Assembly: GCF_932274485.2 (NCBI RefSeq)
Contig: NC_065884.2
Span: 40,567,540-40,631,539 of the forward strand
Direction of reading: 5' to 3'
DNA length: 64,000 nucleotides
DNA from: Patella vulgata
Lineage: Eukaryota; Mollusca; Gastropoda; Patellidae
Position numbers and translations under genes: made by a program. The notes below the pieces were generated by a model that was given only the letters and a program-made list of their open reading frames with translations, was not told where the DNA came from and did no database searches. Shown piece by piece: positions 60,301-64,000 of this stretch (positions are counted from its first letter, which is position 1; each line of letters starts with the position of its first letter).

Positions 60301-61337
60301 ATTGGCCTGTTATTAACATACACTGGTTACCTCTAATAAAAACAGCAGTCAGCAGTGCATTTCCGCAGTTTTGTATTGTTTCTGAATATCCCCAACTTTT
60401 TTGGAAGACTGTATTTGAAATGAATTCCGGTAGTCTTTGAAATAAATACACCTACAGCGCCTTCATCAGGCTTGTGGAGGGATGAAAATAGTTATTTGTT
60501 ATATTATAATGTATTGTACATTTAAAATAAATTAGTTTTATGGGAGGATTCGGGGGTTTTCGAAGTGAATTCTGGTGATTTTAAGTGAATTCAGGTGGTT
60601 AGTTGGGCCCTTAAAAATGTCCATACAGAATGTTTTATACAGAAAATCTATTGTTATGATTGAGTTTTCTGTGGAATTGGAGAAATAAATGTGGGATGTT
60701 TTACAGTTTATTTATCTATATCACTAGTTTAATTCACAAACCAGTAAAGGGCACTAGCCCAGGACTAGTACGGCTGAATAGATCACTAGCCCTGAAGTTA
60801 TTTTTGGTAGCGTGGTGGATTTTTACAACCCTGGTCCACAAGCTAAAAACAGGATTTTTCGTACAATCAGGAGCTATAATCCATGAAGTTATGGTCCGAT
60901 ACATCCCAATATGGACAGGAACCGAGATCTTTGGGAGATTTACCTATATTTCAAGTTTCGTCAAAATCGGATAAAAATTGTGACCCGTAGAGTGTCCACA
61001 AACAAAGTGTTGACGGACAGAGGCAACGACAATATGCGTCCACATGAAAATGTGGGCGTGTACTAAAAAGAGTTGTTCGATTCTTTGACCTTTGTGAAAA
61101 TTAGCAGTTTTGTCATTTTTGAAAATTATCTGCTTTATCAACCCTACATGATTGCATGACCATAAATCTATTGAGAATTACCTTCTTAAACCACTGGATA
61201 GCATCTGATATTTCATTGTCTTTAAGGCCAGTTTTAGTGAGATCATCAACAATAGCAGGAAATATGGCATCAAATTCTTCTAATTCTCTACATGCTTTAT
61301 TTCCCTTATTGTTTGAGCAGCTATTTTGTCCAGCCAT
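28883..61337 (-). CDS. FDPS: Farnesyl diphosphate synthase gene, 8 coding exons
   Basis: Joined exons 61337-61182, 44045-43911, 41499-41419, 40013-39891, 34323-34159, 30485-30408, 29570-29436 and 29083-28883 encode 357 residues, the usual size for cytosolic FPPS. The enzyme condenses isopentenyl diphosphate with DMAPP and then GPP to make FPP in the mevalonate/isoprenoid pathway. Seen: FGKKNRG (60-66, the GGKxNRG substrate region with the first G replaced), first aspartate motif DDIMD (106-110) followed by RRGQ (115-118), GQxLDL (173-178), KTAFYSF (204-210), second aspartate motif DDYLD (247-251), [12 protein letters not shown] (260-271) and basic C-terminus KIYKRQK. Y101-F102, at positions -5 and -4 before the first DD, are the bulky pair that limits product to C15. 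No exon carries an internal stop and every splice site is GT-AG, so the gene looks functional. No mitochondrial leader is visible. Identity is by remembered family sequence, not a search. Confidence 0.96.
29436..29570 (-). CDS. FDPS: FDPS exon 7 (residues 247-291, second Asp-rich motif)
   Basis: Starts exactly at DDYLDCYG, the second DDxxD motif that binds IPP, then [20 protein letters not shown] and TPEQRQILE. Acceptor TTGTTTAG, donor GTACCA. K261, D265 and K270 match conserved active-site positions. Confidence 0.95.
29677..30019 (+). mobile_element. tRNA-type SINE in FDPS intron 6
   Basis: Head 'gtgagtaagatgttggaggt' and B box 'catgttcggaccctg', a body as at 3671, and tail 'attaaaccccatttcatttc'. 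It is flanked by direct repeats GCATGTGACA at 29663-29672 and 30020-30029. It is antisense to the gene. Without it intron 6 would be about 480 bp. Confidence 0.9.
30408..30485 (-). CDS. FDPS: FDPS exon 6 (residues 221-246)
   Basis: A short 78-bp exon reading [20 protein letters not shown] then HFFQVQ. This matches the AGI...EHANA..ILLEMGEFFQ region just before the second aspartate motif. Acceptor TTTTCTAG, donor GTATAT. An MS-C copy begins about 87 bases beyond its acceptor. Confidence 0.94.
30635..31787 (+). repeat. MS-A mobile satellite nested in MS-C
   Basis: Starts 'caggttgccaggcaacaaaa' and ends at the 3' hairpin 'accacattttcatgtgggag' (about 31761). Six to seven core units; 'aagggccataactc' at 31251 and 31402 gives a period of 151. 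The (GGAC) tract is at about 31690-31735. Confidence 0.88.
32105..33357. mobile_element. Foldback element FB1, complete
   Basis: The 1,253 bp form one long imperfect inverted repeat with its axis near 32730. The ends TAGACCGGGAGTCCAGGGGG and CCCCCTGGGCTCCTGCTCTA are complementary. Inner arms also pair, for example 'ctaatacctagcacgtatgg' (about 32635) with 'ccatatgtgttaggtattag' (about 32773). It is flanked by GAT at 32102-32104 and 33358-33360; the surrounding MS-C reads through as 'cagtgatatattcaaac' when FB1 is left out. No coding capacity. Confidence 0.9.
33421..33646. other. 226-bp unknown piece interrupting MS-C
   Basis: MS-C stops at 'gaccacaagcta' and resumes at 'acgattttttgtacaatca'. 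The piece has no clear terminal repeats; origin unknown. Confidence 0.5.
34159..34323 (-). CDS. FDPS: FDPS exon 5 (residues 166-220)
   Basis: Contains [19 protein letters not shown] and [17 protein letters not shown], the helices lining the allylic pocket (Q174, D177, K204 and T205 match conserved binding residues). Acceptor TTTTTTTAG, donor GTAAGT. Intron 4 upstream of it is 5.6 kb and holds the Penelope-like remnant, an MS-C copy and a Tc1 fragment. Confidence 0.95.
34505..34565 (-). repeat. Short repeat O
   Basis: 'atccccagtggtctcattct' then 'ctactccactaacccc' is the complement of 39620-39655. Only about 50 bp. Confidence 0.55.
34725..34990 (+). repeat. Repeat I followed by Penelope-like end motif
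   Basis: 34725-34905 matches 15045-15240. It is followed by hairpin GAAGAG-GGTAC-CTCTTC and GAAACGTTGG (about 34921-34947), a motif of the kind found in terminal repeats of Penelope-like elements. Whether it belongs to the remnant at 35380-36492 is not certain. Confidence 0.5.
35380..36492 (-). mobile_element. Penelope-like element, broken and incomplete
   Basis: Minus strand. The N-terminal side shows a reverse-transcriptase stretch with [12 protein letters not shown], then FLDVTVKL and [11 protein letters not shown], in the arrangement of Penelope-type RTs. Further on lie the cysteine-rich linker and a GIY-YIG nuclease region ([16 protein letters not shown]). The order RT then GIY-YIG defines the canonical Penelope group. 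It is broken, with several breaks and a large part of the RT absent. It lies inside FDPS intron 4 in the same orientation as the gene. Confidence 0.87.
36494..37502 (+). repeat. MS-C mobile satellite, full length
   Basis: 5' end AACCAGCGGCTGCCAGGCAG at 36494, dimeric core units, 3' hairpin ACGTCCACAT..ATGTGGGCCT at about 37472-37496. It abuts the Penelope-like remnant exactly, suggesting that it inserted there. Confidence 0.87.
37690..38214 (+). pseudogene. Tc1/mariner transposase fragment
   Basis: The N-terminal helix-turn-helix pair reads [20 protein letters not shown] and [11 protein letters not shown]. After a stop at 37801 come [15 protein letters not shown] and PRPGAPPV, and in other frames [13 protein letters not shown] and [11 protein letters not shown] (about 38140-38171), which holds the first catalytic Asp. 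At least three frame or stop breaks are present and the usual ATG is ATA. The sequence stops soon after DGCHRIY, so the rest of the DDE domain and the right end are lost. Plus strand, in FDPS intron 4. Confidence 0.88.
38215..39890. other. Mostly unrecognised part of FDPS intron 4
   Basis: A hairpin has 15-bp perfect arms ATTTTAACTAAAATC (39391) and GATTTTAGTTAAAAT (39478). Repeat O lies at 39610-39665. No exon other than FDPS exon 4 at its end. Confidence 0.5.
39891..40013 (-). CDS. FDPS: FDPS exon 4 (residues 125-165)
   Basis: Reads [16 protein letters not shown] to LMELFHE, the AINDxxxLE helix and YCRDQPYY segment typical of FPPS. It is bounded by acceptor GTTTTTCAG and donor GTAAGC. It joins in phase 0 to CWYKK of exon 3. 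Confidence 0.95.
40014..41418 (-). other. FDPS intron 3, no known repeat
   Basis: 1,405 bp, GT-AG. I see none of the satellite families here, which makes it the longest FDPS intron without one. Confidence 0.7.
41419..41499 (-). CDS. FDPS: FDPS exon 3 (residues 98-124, first Asp-rich motif)
   Basis: An 81-bp exon reading [15 protein letters not shown], then [12 protein letters not shown], with acceptor TATTTCCAG and donor GTAAAT. It holds the catalytic DDxxD motif (D106, D107, D110) that binds allylic diphosphate through Mg2+, and the RRGQ stretch. It is too short to stand out as an open frame and was found by looking for the piece that exons 2 and 4 required. Confidence 0.95.
41567..43852 (+). 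repeat. MS-D mobile satellite filling FDPS intron 2
   Basis: 5' end CCAACAGTGAGGCTGATGTC at 41567, core units from about 41690 to 42165 and again 43315-43790 ('ccaatcaaattgcttatctc', 'agcagaaaatgctcat'), microsatellite 'gacagacagactgacgg', 3' hairpin at 43817-43846 (GTCCCCTGCTTTC/GAAAGGCGGGGGAC). The array is split by a different repeat at about 42175-43310. The rest of intron 2 is only about 125 bp. Confidence 0.87.
42175..43310 (+). repeat. Insert in MS-D with ~260-bp tandem units
   Basis: 'ggcccagtcc..aaaaattaaa' at about 42508 and 42764, and 'cactatcatattcacggtta' at about 42602 and 42884, show two diverged units; a partial third is likely near 43190 ('ctgtggtgctcggttcctga'). The family is unknown to me. 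Confidence 0.65.
43911..44045 (-). CDS. FDPS: FDPS exon 2 (residues 53-97)
   Basis: Begins [14 protein letters not shown] and ends GWCVEL. It is bounded by the acceptor TATTTTAG and donor GTGAGA. It carries the substrate-binding GKxNRG stretch (K62, R65). Family members usually have GGKxNRG; here the first glycine is phenylalanine. A mobile satellite (MS-D) ends only about 60 bases downstream of the donor. Confidence 0.95.
44279..46313. mobile_element. ~2.03-kb element P with ~115-bp inverted ends
   Basis: 44279-44395 is the imperfect reverse complement of 46197-46313. Shared phrases: 'ctcaaatatt', 'atcaactttacggcaagttc', 'ccatggttac' against 'gtaaccattgg'. Further inward 'gtgacgtcac' occurs on both sides. 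The interior has no open frame I recognise. Probably a non-autonomous DNA transposon; the superfamily is undetermined because the target duplication is unclear. Confidence 0.75.
46614..46941 (+). repeat. MS-C, short deleted copy
   Basis: 5' 'cagcggttgccaggcaagat', part of one core unit, then cut at 'ccacaaacta' by the next MS-C 5' end. Confidence 0.8.
47137..47576. other. ~440-bp unknown insert in MS-C
   Basis: Starts with TGTCACAC and the same eight bases occur again near its other end (about 47567). It could be a target duplication or a terminal direct repeat. No coding sequence. Confidence 0.5.
47782..48893 (+). repeat. MS-B mobile satellite, full length, nested in MS-C
   Basis: Start AGATAGGTTGCCAGGCAAC, core units with 'aagtgatcaag' at about 48530 and 48680 (period 150), a GGAC-type tract 'gtggacactggaccgccgga', and end 'gaccacatttaaatgtggga'. 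A short retroposed piece lies inside at 48280-48391. Long open frames here repeat with the unit. Confidence 0.87.
48280..48391 (-). pseudogene. Retroposed 3' end of an unknown transcript
   Basis: On the minus strand the insert ends CTGAATAAAATATTGCTTAT followed by a run of A: a poly(A) signal about 11 bases before a tail. It is flanked by ATTTCTT at 48273-48279 and 48392-48398, interrupting the MS-B phrase 'agatttcttgaagtgatc'. This is the form of a severely 5'-truncated LINE-mediated insertion. The source gene is not recognised. Confidence 0.65.
50018..51350 (+). repeat. MS-A mobile satellite, 5' tip missing
   Basis: Starts within the 5' region ('acaagggttgtcgcatattt'), about eight core units, (GGAC) tract at about 51275, 3' hairpin ACGTCCACAT..ATGTGGGCGT at 51317-51343. 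Confidence 0.87.
51358..51396 (+). repeat. (AT)n microsatellite
   Basis: About 18 uninterrupted AT dinucleotides just beyond the MS-A end. Confidence 0.9.
51405..52620 (-). pseudogene. LINE remnant with RNase H (I/Jockey-like)
   Basis: Minus strand. RT tail [30 protein letters not shown] and GLRISLGAF (52556-52371), then [11 protein letters not shown] and [14 protein letters not shown] (52361 on), an RNase H piece [16 protein letters not shown] (about 51990-51940), and after an inserted repeat the C-terminal [12 protein letters not shown] and [20 protein letters not shown] (51645-51436). Frame changes at about 52365 and 52570, a stop at about 52588, and repeat H at 51706-51870 show that it is inactive. 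The endonuclease and most of the RT are missing. Confidence 0.9.
51706..51870 (+). repeat. Repeat H inserted in the LINE
   Basis: 'taaaggagctaaatcgctaa' and 'aaatgggtcgcaacg' as at 14499. It splits the RNase H end from the C-terminal zinc-like motif of the LINE. Confidence 0.78.
52672..52820 (-). repeat. MS-A core fragment
   Basis: About one core unit on the minus strand ('tctagagttatgacccttgt'). No ends. Confidence 0.8.
52822..53172. other. Unrecognised stretch
   Basis: No repeat family or exon made out. Confidence 0.45.
53173..53440 (+). repeat. MS-A, 3' end only
   Basis: About one and a half core units, then 'attgtggacgactgacagac' and the 3' hairpin 'gtccacatttccatgtgggc' (about 53411). 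Confidence 0.85.
53495..54250 (-). repeat. GAATTC repeat with palindromic repeat K inside
   Basis: 53495-53575 and 54030-54250 are GAATTC-type phrases on the minus strand. Between them lies repeat K: 'aaaggacaatattggtgtca' and 'aacacagagatcattgctac', then a hairpin of about 160 bp at 53865-54025 ('gaattggctgtca' against 'tgacagccaattc'). The inverse half of K is at 23150-23625. Confidence 0.7.
54255..54794. other. Unrecognised stretch
   Basis: An open frame at 54263-54481 starts with a CG-rich tip but shows no known motif. No repeat recognised. Confidence 0.4.
54795..57030. mobile_element. ~2.2-kb element Q with ~250-bp inverted ends
   Basis: 54795-55050 is the imperfect reverse complement of about 56770-57030. 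Strong matches: 'ggctgctatcaaatccaaac', 'cttcattactcgcagcttc', 'acgtggtcagaaa' and 'tatattcttacgctgt'. The interior (about 1.7 kb) has no recognised open frame. A non-autonomous DNA transposon is the simplest reading; outer ends and target duplication are unclear. Confidence 0.78.
57031..57605. other. Intron stretch with CACCGCGAAAC motif cluster
   Basis: 'ttcaccgcgaaacacc' occurs twice within 57235-57272, with a near match just before ('ttcaccgtgtttcaccgcg') and a reversed version 'tttcgcggtgat' at about 57278. The rest is unremarkable. Confidence 0.5.
57610..57800 (-). repeat. GAATTC repeat, minus-strand copy
   Basis: The same phrases as 50-300, inverted, ending at 'attaatattaatactagaat'. 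Confidence 0.75.
57805..58394. other. Unrecognised stretch
   Basis: No exon or known repeat made out. Confidence 0.4.
58395..60425 (+). mobile_element. Tc1/mariner element with interior replaced by MS-A
   Basis: Left end 'atactcttcaaaaaaagttg' (58401), leader, then transposase start [14 protein letters not shown] (from about 58731), a small deletion with frame change, [17 protein letters not shown] and [12 protein letters not shown], stopping at 58890. The right end is at 60256-60425 ('caattggcctgttattaaca', 'ccccaacttttttggaagac'). Between lies a complete MS-A array. The catalytic domain is missing, so the MS-A arrival went with loss of about 0.9 kb or entered an already deleted copy. Confidence 0.85.
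58890..60252 (+). repeat. MS-A mobile satellite inside Tc1
   Basis: Begins 'gctaaatcgtcccagcggtc' (first 40 bases of the family consensus absent), about nine core units, (GGAC) tract at 60180-60207, perfect 12-bp 3' hairpin ATACGCCCACAT-TTCT-ATGTGGGCGTAT at 60221-60248. Confidence 0.9.
60540..60600 (+). repeat. GAATTC repeat fragment
   Basis: 'gaagtgaattctggtgattt' and 'aagtgaattcaggtggtt'. Confidence 0.65.
60833..61065 (+). repeat. MS-C, 3' end only
   Basis: 'ccacaagctaaaaacaggat', last half-unit, 'gtgttgacggacagaggc' and 3' hairpin 'cgtccacatgaaaatgtggg' (61038-61057). It ends about 117 bases from the exon 1 donor. Confidence 0.87.
61182..61337 (-). CDS. FDPS: FDPS exon 1 (residues 1-52)
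   Basis: N-terminal exon containing [14 protein letters not shown] and a helix ending in AIQWFKK, matching the start of animal FPPS. The ATG at 61337-61335 is preceded in frame by GAA and then TGA (61343-61341), so this methionine is the first possible start in this exon. The donor GTAATT follows at 61181. A candidate acceptor (TTCTTCGTAG) ends at 61358, so about 20 nt of 5'UTR would lie here and an untranslated exon would lie upstream; I did not find it. This exon sits 17 kb from exon 2. Confidence 0.93.
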
Positions 61338-62096
61338 TTCTCAAGTCTTGATGGAAACTACGAAGAATAAAATATATAATTTGAAAGGTAGAAAAAATCG
61401 AAACTCATCCTTCAATTTCTAAGAAAAAGATCTGTTGTCTGTCTATAAAACATATGTCCACAGCCAACTGGAATTCTTTTTAAAGTTCCTATCATTATTT
61501 ACTCACACCCACACAAAGCATGGAAATATACCCACATAACAGCCAGGTGAGCTAGGTCTAGAAAAAAAAGAAGATAGGGCCGGGTATGTTTAATTACCGG
61601 TAGTCCTAATATACAATTAACTTTTTTTCAATTTCTTATTGCCATTAGGGGTCGTCTGTCCAACCTCGTTGGTTTTCACCGGGTCCTCTCGTTTCCTCCC
61701 ACTACTAAAGAGCCCTATGCACAATAGAATTATTGAAATAAAAATAAACCAAATGTTATAGTCCCGATATGAGCTATTGAATAAGACCTAACCCTAGCTC
61801 ACTAGCCTAGAAGTCTAGGGTTTGCTCCCTGTGTTGGTTTCCCTTTGTCAGTGGTGCAGAATGGAGGAACTGACAAGAAAAGCTGTCTAGTTGTTTGCAT
61901 GAGAAAACAGCCGAAACAAATAATGATGATGCCCGAATAATATCTTGTTTAGATTTCATGGAACCCGTGGTCTTCAAAGTTGGTCGCCAAAACATATAAT
62001 GATGATTCCCGAAAAAATGTCTCTGTTTATTAAAACGATATTAAAGATACATTATGGGAGATTAGATAAAGAATTGGCAGTTCTCACTATAGTTAA
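61338..62096. other. FDPS upstream flank or 5' intron
   Basis: Would hold the first untranslated exon or promoter if the acceptor at 61358 is real; neither was recognised. A degraded SINE head and body lie at about 61790-61910 ('ttgtcagtggtgcagaatgg', 'agctgtctagttgtttgcat'). 'aaataatgatgatgcccgaa' (61918) recurs as 'atataatgatgattcccgaa' (61995). Confidence 0.45.
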
Positions 62097-63258
62097 AGAT
62101 AGGTTGCCAGGCAACAAAACATACGCCCATAGCAGCTAAATCGTCCAGGCAGTCAACATGAGTCGTCGACTCGTCGCATATTTTTACTTTTGTTGGTAAT
62201 GAAACATTTATAATACACTAAAATCTGATTAAAAGTAACAACTCATTCAGTAATTATCAGAAAATAATTAGAATTTGTTTGGCCCATGCTAACATTTAGT
62301 ATACAAAACATTTAATACCATGGATTTAGATGTTCAAGTTACCAAAAATCATTGAAAATCAATATACTTGTTTGTCAAAGTGATCAAGGGCCATAACTCT
62401 GGCAGTAATTATCAGAAATCGCTGAAAATCAATAGGCTTCTTTGTCTCATGACCTTAAACAGTGTGTATAAATCTAAAGTCAATTGGATATTAACTTTGG
62501 CCTCTAGAGCGCCCACAAGATATTTTGAAGTGATCAAGGGCCATAACTCTGCAGTATTTATTGGAAATCCCTGAAAATCAATAGGCTTCTTCGTCTCATG
62601 ACCTTAAACACTGTGTATAAATCTAAAGTCAATCGGATATTAACTTTGGCCCCTACCACAAGATTTTTCAAAGTGATCTGCTGAAAATCAATAGGATTCT
62701 TCGTCTTATGACTTTAAACACTGTGTATATATTTAATGTCAATCGGATATTAACTTTGGCCTCTAGAGCGTCCACAAGATTTTTCAAAGTGATCAAGGGC
62801 CATAACTCTGGCAGTAATTATCGGAAATCGCTGAAAATCAATAGGCTTCTTCATCTCATGAACTTAAAGACTGTGTATAAATTTAAAGTTAATCGGATAT
62901 TTGACATTGGCCCTTAGAGCGTCCACAAGATTTTTTGAAGTGATCAAGGGACATAACTCTGCCTGTAATTATCGGAAATTGCTGAAAATCAATAGGCTTC
63001 TTCGTTTCATGGCCTTACACACTGTGTATAAATTTAAGGTCAATCAGATATTAACTTTGGCCTCTAGAGCGTCAACAAGATTTTACAAAGTGATCAAGGA
63101 CCATAACTCTGGCAGTAATTATCAGAATGTGTATAAATTTAAAGTCAATCAGATATTAACTTTAGCCTCTAGAGTGTCCACAAGCAATTGTGGACGCCGG
63201 ACCGACGGACAGGGGCGACGACAATATACGACCACATTTCAATGTGGGCGTATAAAAA
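62097..63258 (+). repeat. MS-B mobile satellite, full length
   Basis: AGATAGGTTGCCAGGCAAC start, 'catacgcccatagcagct', core units with 'tgatcaaggg' at 62381 and 62531 (period 150), tract 'gacgccggaccgacggacag', hairpin 'cgaccacatttcaatgtggg' end at 63258. The open frames in it (up to 138 codons) repeat the unit and are not genes. Confidence 0.9.
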
Positions 63259-64000
63259 GGCAGGAAAATATCGAAAAAATATATGAGATAACTTTGAACG
63301 GAACTAATATTTTTTGAATCAGATTGACCTCAGCCGTTCGAATATTTAGGTTAAATTTGTAAATTTTGAAAATTAAAGACATAAATTGTCCTGCAAACAA
63401 CTTTGTCGGCACGTAAAAGGTCAAAGGCGAAATTTTCAAACACCAAATTTCGACCTTGATCCCGGGCTATCCTGAAATGTATTAATTTCAGAAATAAGAG
63501 ACGTATTGAACATATTACGGCCTATTGTGTTTATTTTCACGTCCGTTCAAGTGGATTTGTCACTGTTCTTCATAGTCAATTCCCAATGGAGACCATCAGT
63601 TGACCGAAATCAAAATTCTGTTCTGAACGTTTTTTAGGCATTCCTTCAAGGATTCAGAAAATGTAACTCCCATGTCTGTAAGTATAATATCGCAAAAGCC
63701 TCAGGGATTTTTTACATTTCAAGATGGTGGCACTTCCGGTTCGATCGATAGGCTTCATATTTTGTGTAAGCATCATTAATTTCTTATCTAGTATAGAAAA
63801 AAATTTCCAGGGCAATCGCAACTATATTTTGTTGATTTCTTTTAAAAGTTTGATCCTTATTTTCTCAAAGGGGAGATAACTTAGAAAATTTCTAATGACT
63901 TCGTTGAAGTTGGATCAACCAGGTCTACTTACATTCTTAATTTATGAAACTCGTACTAAGTAATATTCAAGAAGTTATCATGTTGGTTTTACTTCCGGGA
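63259..64000. other. Unrecognised flank
   Basis: No exon found. 'caaaggggagataactt' at about 63868 is a phrase I associate with molluscan repeats. Confidence 0.4.

Larger units (their letters stand above)
44046..61181 (-). other. FDPS intron 1 (17.1 kb)
   Basis: Lies between coding exons 1 and 2. It holds two long-inverted-end elements, MS-A, MS-B and MS-C copies, a LINE remnant, a hollowed-out Tc1 and hairpin repeats, each listed separately. I found no other host exon in it. Confidence 0.85.

Noticed and set aside
5098-63220. CRISPR array in the regularly spaced repeats
   Set aside because: The units are contiguous 146-331 bp satellites without spacers, and the host is a eukaryote.

Overview
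This is nuclear DNA of an animal, most likely a mollusc (bivalve or gastropod). It is AT-rich, intron-rich and full of dispersed repeats. Many repeats carry the 'gggccataactct' phrase and ACGG/GGAC microsatellite tails that I know from bivalve and gastropod genomes, and there are tRNA-headed SINEs ending in (ATTTC)n. No prokaryotic gene organisation is visible.

The one host gene I can assemble is on the minus strand: farnesyl diphosphate synthase (FDPS). Eight coding exons run from the ATG at 61,337 to the stop at 28,883. They give a 357-residue protein with both aspartate-rich motifs, and all seven introns have GT-AG borders and lie in phase 0. Only 1,074 of about 32,450 bases are coding. 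The rest of the window is downstream flank (1-28,882), introns, and upstream flank (61,338-64,000).

Most of the non-coding DNA is layered repeats. Four families of what I call mobile satellites dominate. MS-A and MS-B start near GGTTGCCAGGCAAC. MS-C starts near GCGGCTGCCAGGCAG. MS-D starts near AACAGTGAGGCTGATGTCCC. All four share one plan: a short 5' motif, a core of tandem units (about 146-151 bp in A, B and D; about 331 bp dimeric in MS-C), a GGAC/GACA microsatellite, and a 3' hairpin whose last arm is the reverse complement of the 5' motif. This resembles oyster pearl elements and Helentron-associated non-autonomous elements. No Rep/helicase gene is visible.

Other elements: tRNA-type SINEs, one pair nested with a clean 10-bp target duplication; several broken Tc1/mariner copies; two LINE remnants on the minus strand; a broken Penelope-like element with a GIY-YIG region; a 1.25-kb foldback element; two roughly 2-kb elements with long inverted ends; several hairpin MITEs; and a likely retroposed mRNA 3' end.

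Layout: 1-9,000 repeats and SINEs; 9,000-28,400 repeats between unrecognised AT-rich stretches; 28,883-44,045 FDPS exons 8 to 2, with introns 2 and 5 almost wholly filled by MS-D and a nested MS-C composite; 44,046-61,181 the 17-kb first coding intron; 61,182-61,337 exon 1; 61,338-64,000 upstream flank with an MS-B copy. All coordinates and reading frames were derived by eye; repeat borders are approximate to about 10-30 bases unless a target duplication is given.
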